DNA of 6,240 nt, from the NCBI GenBank assembly GCA_023379725.1, contig JAMCPC010000086.1, positions 1-6,240 of the forward strand. The letters run 5' to 3'. The stretch's first letter is position 1; the number at the start of each line of letters is the position of its first letter. The translations under genes were made by a program, and so were the position numbers. This DNA comes from Actinomycetota bacterium (GTDB lineage: Bacteria > Actinomycetota > Acidimicrobiia > Acidimicrobiales > JAMCPL01). Shown here in pieces: positions 1-5,272 of the stretch. Below the pieces are notes generated by a model that saw nothing but the letters and a program-made list of their open reading frames with translations, did no database searches and was not told where the DNA came from.

Positions 1-211
1 GTCCCTACCAGAACGCGAGGAGCCGCATCTTTGTCCAAATTTGGGTGATACTCTAGATGAGATTCTATATACTCCCCGCCAGAATCCGAAGAGCCGAACT
101 TACTCGTAAGCTCAATCAGGCATGGAACAACCCTTAAAGGATAATTTAAGGATTGCCACAAGTGCTTGCCTATCTCCACTCCTCATTTATACCCTGTGGT
201 CTGCACTTATC
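1..211. other. Edge region with no supported gene
   Basis: I find no gene here that I can support. One plus-strand frame is open from the edge to a stop near 107-109. Two minus-strand frames run off the left edge, and one of them reads plausibly as protein (it contains EYIESHLEYHPNLDKD), but it has no ATG or GTG and no ribosome binding site. The 3' end of a plus-strand gene or the start of a minus-strand gene beyond the edge cannot be excluded. Two structures are visible: an AT-rich inverted repeat (CCTTAAA, 6 nt, TTTAAGG) at 132-151, which could help end the tRNA transcript but has no T-run, and an imperfect direct repeat at 8-25 and 79-96. Confidence 0.4.
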
Positions 212-288
212 TGGCGCGCTCGGAGGGAGTCGAACCCCCAACCTTCTGATCCGTAGTCAGATGCTCTGTCCAATTGAGCTACGAGCGC
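212..288 (-). tRNA. tRNA-Arg (anticodon ACG)
   Basis: The minus strand folds into a full cloverleaf. The acceptor stem is GCGCTCG paired with CGAGCGC. The D arm is closed by GCTC and GAGC. The anticodon stem TCTGA/TCAGA carries the loop CTACGGA, giving anticodon ACG (read as ICG, for CGU, CGC and CGA arginine codons). The T arm has the loop TTCGACT on a stem GGGGG/CCCTC with one G-U pair. The discriminator base is G and the CCA end is encoded at 212-214. No second copy of the tRNA 3' end is visible in the window, so nothing marks it as an integration site. Confidence 0.97.
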
Positions 289-344
289 AACATTACTGAT
301 ACAGCGCTACTGCCACCGTAAATCTCGACAGTGACCGCAAGATC

Positions 345-372
345 ATTATACAGTATTTTCAGCCTGTGCAAA
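345..372 (-). promoter_or_regulatory. Probable tRNA-Arg promoter
   Basis: On the minus strand a perfect -10 hexamer TATAAT (345-350) lies 16 nt downstream of TTTGCA (367-372), which matches 4 of 6 bases of the -35 consensus. Transcription would begin near 338, about 50 nt before the mature tRNA. The -35 lies inside the stretch downstream of hemQ, so the tRNA can be transcribed independently of it. The -10 is convincing; the -35 is only fair. Confidence 0.6.
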
Positions 373-398
373 ATAGATGCCACACGCAGCTACCGAAC

Positions 399-496
399 AC
401 ATCCTCAATCGGAGCTACCACACCGGCAAGGGCGAAATCGAGAAGGTGGAATCATGAGAGGCTAGCGAGTACATCCTCAATCGGAGCTACCACACC
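399..496 (-). repeat. Duplicated 3' end of hemQ (26-bp direct repeat, 72-bp offset)
   Basis: The 26 bp at 471-496, inside hemQ, recur without mismatch at 399-424, downstream of the hemQ stop codon. The start-to-start distance is 72 bp, exactly 24 codons, so the outer copy is in the hemQ frame and again encodes GVVAPIEDV. The 46 bp between the copies contain the true hemQ terminus and stop. Sequence outside the 26 bp diverges quickly. A small tandem duplication followed by drift is the simplest explanation. Confidence 0.9.
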
Positions 497-1189
497 TGTA
501 TAGAAGGGTCCAAAATCACCATAGTGTGCTGATGCAGGATCAAACCGCATCTCGTACACGCATGCCTTAATCTCATCCGGACCCGTTGCAAAGAGAGATA
601 CACCCCATTCGTAATCATCCAACCCCGTAGAACCGGTAACCAGCTGTACTACCTTACCTCTATATTCCCTTCCGATTCTCCCATGACCCTGCATCAGTGA
701 CCTACGCTCATCAAATGTAAGTACATACCAGTTACGTCCAGGTTGCCTACGCTTGGACATGGGGTAAAAGCAGAATGTATTCATTCCCTCAGGTGGAAGT
801 TGCGGGTACAGGCGCGCATTGAGAACCTGCTCAGGTAACCCTTCAGCATATTCGGAGACTTCGGTCAATGACAGGTATGAATAATCGATTGCCAGGCCAG
901 CACGTTTTACAGAGGTCTGCAATTCACGAAGCATCCACATATCCGGTGCCAGAGCCATTATTCCTATATCCGACTTATGACCCAACATAGCAATGGAGAG
1001 TGACTGTCCACCTGTAGCATTGAACGACTTGAGTGCATCAATCACACCCTGAACGTCCGTATCTGTTACCTCAGAGCGACAGAATAAATGAAGCACACAC
1101 AGTCCCTCATGCGAAGCTAATCCAGCACGGCTCTCTGGATACCGCGATGTGCTCTCTTTACCGTCATCCATGCTATTCAGGTCGTCCAT
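452..1189 (-). CDS. hemQ: HemQ / ChdC, coproheme decarboxylase (chlorite dismutase family)
   Basis: Predicted 245-residue cytoplasmic enzyme that removes two propionate carboxyl groups from coproheme III, using peroxide, to make heme b in the coproporphyrin pathway of Gram-positive bacteria. Visible family features are FYPMSKRR (the catalytic tyrosine would be Tyr142, with Lys146 nearby), NWYVLTFDERR, HGRIGREYRGK with the likely proximal heme ligand His169, GSTGLDDYEWGVSLF, and YEMRFDPASAHYGDFGPFYTG. Gln182 lies 13 residues after that His, where firmicute HemQ has its distal Gln. The frame is open back to a GTG at 1243, but the ATG at 1189 has AGAGGA 6 nt upstream and is preferred; an ATG at 1195 abuts that site. 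The first 20-25 residues are acidic and poorly conserved. No signal peptide or membrane segment is seen. It has its own promoter and no heme-gene neighbours here. Confidence 0.95.
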   Translation of the reverse strand: MDDLNSMDDGKESTSRYPESRAGLASHEGLCVLHLFCRSEVTDTDVQGVIDALKSFNATGGQSLSIAMLGHKSDIGIMALAPDMWMLRELQTSVKRAGLAIDYSYLSLTEVSEYAEGLPEQVLNARLYPQLPPEGMNTFCFYPMSKRRQPGRNWYVLTFDERRSLMQGHGRIGREYRGKVVQLVTGSTGLDDYEWGVSLFATGPDEIKACVYEMRFDPASAHYGDFGPFYTGVVAPIEDVLASLS

Positions 1190-1267
1190 ATCCATTCCTC
1201 TCTTAATCTGAGATCCTCCCTGGGTCCGACCAGGGACATACACTCTCTGTGTGCTTCAGTCCTATTG

Positions 1268-1273
1268 AGTATA
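1268..1273 (-). promoter_or_regulatory. Probable hemQ promoter (extended -10)
   Basis: The minus strand reads TGTTATACT, an extended -10 (TGN plus TATACT, 5 of 6 consensus bases). Upstream at about 17 nt is TTATGA, a poor -35, as is common for extended -10 promoters. Transcription would begin near 1261, giving a leader of about 70 nt to the ATG at 1189. It lies downstream of the groEL terminator, so hemQ is expected to be a separate transcript. Confidence 0.6.
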
Positions 1274-1329
1274 ACATGCTTCATCGGACTTCATAACCTC
1301 AAAGAATGTCCACCTGGTTACTTGCGACC

Positions 1330-1361
1330 AAAAGGGGCACCTCCAAAGAGGCACCCCTTTT
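1330..1361 (-). terminator. Intrinsic terminator of groEL
   Basis: In minus-strand RNA, AAAAGGGGUGCCUC pairs with GAGGUGCCCCUUUU around a UUUG loop, a 14-bp stem including two G-U wobbles, with the U-run forming the 3' foot of the stem. On the plus strand the wobble positions become C-A mismatches, so the hairpin is clearly better in the minus-strand transcript. It lies 72 nt after the groEL stop and before the hemQ promoter. Confidence 0.85.
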
Positions 1362-1433
1362 CACTTAATTCCCCTGCCGACCTAACCAGTAGAGGACAGG
1401 AAGGCAGTTTTCAGGGTTGGGCTATTGGTATTC

Positions 1434-3059
1434 CTAGAAGTCTTCCATTCCTCCGCCCGCTGGCATAGCCGGAGCCTTGTCTTCTGGCTTGTCTACTATG
1501 ACAGATTCTGTAGTAAGGAATAGTGCTGCTATCGATGCGGCATTTTGAAGAGCAGAACGGGTAACCTTAGCGGCATCTATCACTCCTGCCTTGAACAGAT
1601 CCTCATAGACACCGGTAGCTGCATTCAGGCCTTCAGCATTGCCCGGCAAGTTGCGCACTTTGTCTACCACAACTCCGCCTTCCATGCCGGCATTGACCGC
1701 AATCTGCTTCAAGGGCTCTTCTACTGCCCTGGCAACGATGCGTGCTCCCGTGGACTCATCACCCTCCAGCTTCTCTGCCTTCTCCAGAATGGCTTTTTGT
1801 GCACGAAGCAGCGCAACTCCTCCACCGGGAACCACTCCTTCCTCGATTGCAGCCTTGGTGGTAGATACTGCATCCTCTATGCGATGCTTTTTCTCCTTCA
1901 GCTCCACCTCAGTAGCGGCACCTACCTTTATTACCGCAACTCCACCTGACAACTTGGCCAGACGCTCCTGCAGCTTCTCTCTGTCATAGTCAGAATCGGT
2001 ATTCTCGATTTCGGCCTTGATCTGGTTTATGCGACCCTTAATATCGTCGTCAGATCCAGCTCCCTCTACAATGGTAGTTTCATCCTTGGTGACCACTACC
2101 TTACGAGCCTTACCCAGTAGATCCAGCGATACACTGTCCAGCTTCAGGCCTATCTCTTCACTGATGACCTCACCTCCGGTCAGTATTGCCATGTCGTTCA
2201 GCATGGCCTTACGACGCTCACCAAAGCCAGGTGCCTTGACAGCCACGCTCTTGAACGTTCCTCTTATCTTATTTACTACCAGAGTGGCCAGAGCTTCACC
2301 TTCGACGTCCTCTGCTATGATTACGAGCGGCTTACCGGTCTGCATCACCTTCTCGAGAACTGGCAACAGATCACGTACTGCCGAAATCTTACTGCCTACA
2401 AAAAGCACGTAGGGGTCCTCCAGTACGACCTCCATCCTCTCCGGATCGGTCACAAAGTATGGGGATATGTATCCCTTGTCAAAACGCATACCTTCCACCA
2501 GATCCATTTCCATGCCAAAGGTCTGCGACTCCTCTACGGTAATCACACCATCCTTACCCACCTTGTCAATCGCTTCAGCAATCATCTCACCTATCTCACT
2601 GTCGGCAGCAGATATGGCAGCTACCTGGGATATCTGATCCTTGGAATCTGTCTCTCTGGCTATAGAGTGCACCGAATCAATTGCTGTCTCCACGGCCGCC
2701 TCTATTCCCTTCTTCAACGACATTGGATTGGCGCCTGCAGCCACATTACGTAGACCCTCATGGACCATCGCCCAAGCTAGAACGGTAGCGGTAGTGGTAC
2801 CGTCACCGGCTACGTCGTCGGTCTTCTTGGCGACTTCCTTGACCAACTCCGCACCTACTTTTTCAAAGGGGTCTTCCAGCTCGATCTCCTTGGCTATGGA
2901 TACTCCGTCATTGGTAATAGTGGGAGCGCCCCACTTCTTGTCCAATACAACGTTTCTACCCTTTGGTCCTAGTGTCACTCTGACGGCATCGGCTAGTTTG
3001 TTCATGCCTTCCTCCAGTGCCCTACGAGCCTGCTCATCAAATGTAATCAATTTTGGCAT
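1434..3059 (-). CDS. groEL: GroEL, 60-kDa chaperonin (Hsp60)
   Basis: Complete 541-residue cytoplasmic ATP-dependent chaperonin subunit, normal length for the family; it would form stacked seven-membered rings that fold proteins with GroES. ATP-site motifs are intact: VTLGPKGRNVVL near 28-39, GDGTTTAT at 85-92 (Asp86, matching the catalytic-loop Asp), and RIEDA with Asp396, followed by VVPGGGVALL. The apical segment contains VVNKIRGTFKSVAVKAPGFGERR (about 261-283). The C-terminus is a short AGGGMEDF, not a long GGM tail. The sequence resembles actinobacterial GroEL2. The ATG at 3059 has AGGAG 6 nt upstream. No groES precedes it; the upstream gene is the sulfur carrier. I recall the order threonine synthase homologue / MoaD-like / groEL also in Streptomyces (unverified). 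It probably forms a single-gene unit controlled by HrcA through CIRCE and ended by the hairpin at 1330-1361. Confidence 0.99.
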   Translation of the reverse strand: MPKLITFDEQARRALEEGMNKLADAVRVTLGPKGRNVVLDKKWGAPTITNDGVSIAKEIELEDPFEKVGAELVKEVAKKTDDVAGDGTTTATVLAWAMVHEGLRNVAAGANPMSLKKGIEAAVETAIDSVHSIARETDSKDQISQVAAISAADSEIGEMIAEAIDKVGKDGVITVEESQTFGMEMDLVEGMRFDKGYISPYFVTDPERMEVVLEDPYVLFVGSKISAVRDLLPVLEKVMQTGKPLVIIAEDVEGEALATLVVNKIRGTFKSVAVKAPGFGERRKAMLNDMAILTGGEVISEEIGLKLDSVSLDLLGKARKVVVTKDETTIVEGAGSDDDIKGRINQIKAEIENTDSDYDREKLQERLAKLSGGVAVIKVGAATEVELKEKKHRIEDAVSTTKAAIEEGVVPGGGVALLRAQKAILEKAEKLEGDESTGARIVARAVEEPLKQIAVNAGMEGGVVVDKVRNLPGNAEGLNAATGVYEDLFKAGVIDAAKVTRSALQNAASIAALFLTTESVIVDKPEDKAPAMPAGGGMEDF

Positions 3060-3177
3060 TTTATTCTCCTCTTCCTCATATCCTTTTTTAACCGGTACTA
3101 CTCACGTAATTGCCTCGCTCGCCCAAGGAACACCTCTGTCCGATAGGCTACCGAGACAACAAACTAACTACTTGAGT

Positions 3178-3183
3178 ATTATA
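3178..3183 (-). promoter_or_regulatory. groEL promoter (extended -10)
   Basis: The minus strand reads TGGTATAAT, a perfect TATAAT with an upstream TGN. No -35 match is visible at 16-18 nt, where the CIRCE operator lies instead. Transcription would begin near 3171, giving a leader of roughly 110 nt. The AT-rich stretch at 3215-3233 sits about where an UP element would be. Confidence 0.75.
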
Positions 3184-3190
3184 CCAACCA

Positions 3191-3217
3191 TTAGCACTCT
3201 AGCAGTTCGACTGCTAA
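3191..3217. promoter_or_regulatory. CIRCE operator (HrcA binding site)
   Basis: The plus strand reads TTAGCACTC, 9 nt, GACTGCTAA. The consensus is TTAGCACTC-N9-GAGTGCTAA, so 17 of 18 arm bases match and the spacing is exact. HrcA is the heat-shock repressor that binds CIRCE. The site begins 7 bp upstream of the groEL -10, so bound HrcA would block RNA polymerase and heat would relieve repression. The single changed base is discussed in the findings. Confidence 0.94.
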
Positions 3218-3233
3218 TAGTTAATCACTATTA
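3215..3233. repeat. AT-rich inverted repeat beside CIRCE
   Basis: TAATAGT, 5 nt, ACTATTA is a perfect 7-bp inverted repeat overlapping the last three bases of CIRCE. It lies between the carrier gene stop and the groEL promoter. It could be a second protein site, an UP element for the groEL promoter, or a weak hairpin after the carrier gene; without a T-run it is not a convincing terminator. Confidence 0.5.
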
Positions 3234-3268
3234 AGACGACTTTGCAAATCGTACCGTATCTACTGCCA

Positions 3269-3547
3269 CTAGTGGCCACCCGCCACTGCAGGAACTACGG
3301 AGATCGTTTGCCCATCCTGTACGGGCGTGTCCAGCCCATCAAGAAACCGTACATCTTCATCTGCCAAAAATACATTGACGAATCTCCTTAAATTACCTGC
3401 TTCATCAAATAGCCTCTCTCCGATACCGGGGTACTTTGAGTCAAGTGCTTTCAAGGTCTCGCCTACGGTAGCTCCCGACAGGGATATCTCGCCCAACCCG
3501 TCGGTAAGCTCCCTTAACTGTGATGGGATCCTGACTGTAATGCTCAT
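3269..3547 (-). CDS. CysO/MoaD/ThiS-family sulfur carrier protein
   Basis: Complete 92-residue ubiquitin-fold protein, close in length and sequence to mycobacterial CysO as I remember it: RRFVNVFLADEDVRF (54-68) and ISVVPAVAGG (82-91) are the clearest matches. Such carriers are adenylated at a C-terminal Gly-Gly by an E1-like enzyme and converted to a thiocarboxylate that donates sulfur to a PLP enzyme or another acceptor. Here the chain ends Gly-Gly-His, so the last residue must be removed before activation. The ATG at 3547 has AGGAG 8 nt upstream. It follows the threonine-synthase-family gene by 149 nt, with no convincing promoter between them, so it is probably expressed from the same SAM-controlled transcript. 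MoaD for molybdopterin or ThiS for thiamine is less likely, because no moa or thi gene is nearby. Confidence 0.92.
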   Translation of the reverse strand: MSITVRIPSQLRELTDGLGEISLSGATVGETLKALDSKYPGIGERLFDEAGNLRRFVNVFLADEDVRFLDGLDTPVQDGQTISVVPAVAGGH

Positions 3548-3584
3548 TTCATGCTCTCCTTTTTCTTTGCTCTATTTGCTTCCT

Positions 3585-3651
3585 ATCGTTACACGCTAAT
3601 CTTTCATTGCCATATCAATCATGTCCATACAGCAACTTGCATCGTTACACG
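3585..3651. repeat. 11-bp direct repeat upstream of the carrier gene
   Basis: ATCGTTACACG occurs at 3585-3595 and again at 3641-3651, 56 bp apart, in the 149-bp gap between the threonine-synthase-family gene and the carrier gene. No hairpin, promoter or small gene explains it. It may be a regulatory site pair or another product of the local duplication seen elsewhere in the window. Confidence 0.55.
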
Positions 3652-3658
3652 GTATTTA

Positions 3659-3709
3659 CCACAACCCTGCCCTACGACCCTGCTCTGCAGTCCTCCCTAC
3701 AACCCTGCC
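3659..3709. repeat. Degenerate 12-13 bp tandem repeat over a gene 3' end
   Basis: Four consecutive units read CCACAACCCTGCC, CTACGACCCTGCT, CTGCAGTCCTCC (the most diverged) and CTACAACCCTGCC on the plus strand. The last one (3697-3709) is the end of the threonine-synthase-family gene, including its stop codon; the other three lie just beyond the stop. Confidence 0.75.
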
Positions 3710-4941
3710 AGTCGTCCGGCCATTGCCTCTGCAAATGCATCCATCTTTGGCGCAATAGTAACCGTAGGATGCACCGAACTCGTCAAAGCCTCAACGGTCT
3801 TCAAGCCATGACCAGTAATAAAAATGACCACACTTTCGTCCGGCCTGATAGCGCCCTCGGATACCAGTTTGATCAACGAGGCAATCGTCACTCCACCAGC
3901 GGTCTCGGCAAAGATCCCCTCTGTCCTTGCCAGTATCTTTATCCCTTCGATAATCTCCTCATCTGTCACACTTGCAAACGATCCTCCCGTGGAGCGGACA
4001 GTGTCCAGGGCATACCATCCATCAGCCGGATTGCCGATTGCAAGCGATTTGGCGATGGTATTTGGTTTCACCGGCCTGATGACATCCTTACCCGACTTGA
4101 ATGCCTCAGCTACAGGAGAGCAGCCAAGCGCCTGAGCACCCGAAATCCTGACATGAGGTTCTTCGTCAAGTAGACCTACGGCATATAGCTCTTTGAATCC
4201 CTTGGCTATCTTGGTAAGCTGGCTACCAGATGCTACGGGAACCACGACATGGTCAGGGGCATGCCACCCCATCTGCTCTGCTACTTCAAAAGCAAGCGTC
4301 TTGGAACCTTCAGCATAATAGGGTCTGACGTTTACATTGACAAAAGCCCAATCATCGTGTTCGCTGGTCAACTCGGCGCATAGCCTATTCACGTCATCGT
4401 AATTTCCGTCCACCGCCACCAGGTGACCACCATAGACCGCAGTAGTCACTACCTTTGCTACTTCCAGGTCATATGGAATAAACACCAATGATTCTATACC
4501 GGCACGGGCAGAGTGCGCAGCCACGGCATTTGCCAAATTGCCTGTAGATGCACAGGCCACTACCTTGAATCCGAGTTCACGTGCCTTTGCCAGTGACACA
4601 GAGACTACTCGATCCTTGAATGAGCCTGTAGGGTTGGCAGTATCGTTCTTCACCCAAAGAAATGGCAAGCCCAATTCTGCCCCCAGGCGTTCCGCTCTGA
4701 CCAGTGGGGTAAACCCGGTTCCCATGGACAGATTGTCATCACCCTCGACCGGCAACAACGCAGAGTAGCGCCAGATGCTTCGTGGGCCAGCTTCAATCGA
4801 CTCTCTGCTGATACTACCCTTTATTGCATCGTAATCGTAGTCCACTTCAAGTGGACCAAAACAGAAGTCACATACGTGTAAAGCCTTTGCGGGGTACATT
4901 CTCCCGCATTCCTTGCACTTCAATCCAGTGATAAATTCCAT
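3697..4941 (-). CDS. thrC: Threonine synthase family PLP enzyme; possible homocysteine synthase (MetM-like)
   Basis: Complete 414-residue fold-type II PLP enzyme. It begins with a rubredoxin-like zinc ribbon (CKEC at 9-12, CDFC at 24-27), then GTGFTPLVRAERLG, the PLP lysine Lys109 in NPTGSFKDR, a phosphate-binding loop ASTGNLANA (131-139), and TGHGLK near 376. The family converts O-phosphohomoserine to threonine. The context argues for another outcome: a SAM riboswitch precedes it and a CysO-like carrier follows, so it may make homocysteine from O-phosphohomoserine and carrier thiocarboxylate. I recall a report of a threonine-synthase homologue called MetM doing this in Streptomyces, not verified here. 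The ATG at 4941 has AGGAG 7 nt upstream. The frame extends to a GTG at 5022, but that would put the riboswitch inside the gene. The family is certain; the substrate and product are not. Confidence 0.93.
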   Translation of the reverse strand: MEFITGLKCKECGRMYPAKALHVCDFCFGPLEVDYDYDAIKGSISRESIEAGPRSIWRYSALLPVEGDDNLSMGTGFTPLVRAERLGAELGLPFLWVKNDTANPTGSFKDRVVSVSLAKARELGFKVVACASTGNLANAVAAHSARAGIESLVFIPYDLEVAKVVTTAVYGGHLVAVDGNYDDVNRLCAELTSEHDDWAFVNVNVRPYYAEGSKTLAFEVAEQMGWHAPDHVVVPVASGSQLTKIAKGFKELYAVGLLDEEPHVRISGAQALGCSPVAEAFKSGKDVIRPVKPNTIAKSLAIGNPADGWYALDTVRSTGGSFASVTDEEIIEGIKILARTEGIFAETAGGVTIASLIKLVSEGAIRPDESVVIFITGHGLKTVEALTSSVHPTVTIAPKMDAFAEAMAGRLAGL

Positions 4942-4952
4942 ATCCAATCTCC

Positions 4953-5054
4953 TCATCATCGGTCGGGCATTGGCACCAGTGTTCCTGTCCGTAGACAGCA
5001 ACACAGGTTGCCGCGGCTTCACAGGGCCCGTCCCTCAGCCGCTCTGGATGATGA
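4953..5054 (-). promoter_or_regulatory. SAM-I (S-box) riboswitch, translational type
   Basis: The minus-strand leader shows the S-box core in order. The P1 5' strand is UCAUCAUC (5047-5054), followed by AGAG. P2 is GCGGC (5038-5042) paired with GCCGC (5013-5017) around UGAGGGACGGGCCCUGUGAA, with kink-turn-like bases. GGCAACC follows. P3 pairs GUGUU and CUGUC (5004-4994) with GACAG and AACAC (4989-4979) around a UACG loop. Then come GGUGCCAAU and the P1 3' strand GAUGAUGA (4953-4960). The P2 loop CGGG can pair with CCCG after AAUG, matching the family pseudoknot. No hairpin is visible where P4 should be. The P1 3' end shares its last base with the Shine-Dalgarno AGGAG, so SAM binding should hide the ribosome site. 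Confidence 0.93.
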
Positions 5055-5103
5055 CAGCTGGATGACCTACGATAACTTAGCACTTCATCCAAGTGTCTCT
5101 TTT

Positions 5104-5132
5104 ATTATAGCACACAACGAAGACAGTGCTAA
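5104..5132 (-). promoter_or_regulatory. Promoter of the riboswitch-controlled operon
   Basis: On the minus strand TTAGCA (5127-5132, 4 of 6 consensus) is followed at 17 nt by a perfect TATAAT (5104-5109) with an upstream TGC, so it is also an extended -10. Transcription would begin near 5097, giving a leader of about 156 nt that contains the whole riboswitch. Confidence 0.8.
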
Positions 5133-5134
5133 TC

Positions 5135-5272
5135 CGCTCAAAACTGGATATATAGAACTGGATAGAGTGGATAGACGCCGAGCCTACGAGAGCACTCCCA
5201 CGAGTACCACAGCAAAGACAATAACCACTACTCGCTCAAAACTGGATAGACGCCGAGCCTACGAGACCACTC
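5135..5272. repeat. Duplicated 3' end of pheA (24- and 16-bp direct repeats, 75-bp offset)
   Basis: The 24 bp at 5243-5266 inside pheA recur exactly at 5168-5191, downstream of its stop, 75 bp (25 codons) away; with flanks this is 29 of 30 bp. CGCTCAAAACTGGATA (5233-5248, covering the pheA terminus) also recurs at 5135-5150. In the outer copy the two blocks are split by an extra 17 bp containing another AACTGGATA (5156-5164). The outer copy is in the pheA frame and repeats SRRLGVYP. This stretch fills most of the gap between pheA and the next promoter, and no terminator is visible in it. Confidence 0.9.

Noticed and set aside
1190..1243. Longer HemQ from a GTG at 1243
   Set aside because: It lies only about 18 nt from the predicted transcription start and has no good ribosome site; the ATG at 1189 is better placed.
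1265..1468. 67-codon plus-strand open frame between hemQ and groEL
   Set aside because: It runs through the groEL terminator hairpin and into the groEL 3' end, with no recognisable protein and no support beyond being open.
2641..3234. 197-codon plus-strand open frame over the 5' part of groEL
   Set aside because: It is antisense to an unambiguous groEL and runs on through its promoter and CIRCE; its serine- and alanine-rich content fits a shadow of the GroEL codons, and no family is recognisable.
3060..3268. Searched for groES or a cold-shock gene between the carrier gene and groEL
   Set aside because: The 209-bp gap contains only regulatory sequence and no open frame of suitable length.
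3265..3276. Perfect palindrome GCCACTAGTGGC over the carrier stop codon
   Set aside because: It is 12 bp with no loop and no T-run, easily produced by the Gly-His-stop codons; not supported as a terminator or operator.
3560..3696. Short minus-strand peptide frames in the gap before the carrier gene
   Set aside because: The best (starting MDMIDMAMKD) has about 10 codons and no ribosome site.
4942..5022. Longer N-terminus for the threonine-synthase-family protein from a GTG at 5022
   Set aside because: The extra codons lie inside the SAM riboswitch, while the ATG at 4941 has a good ribosome site and fits the zinc-ribbon start of the family.
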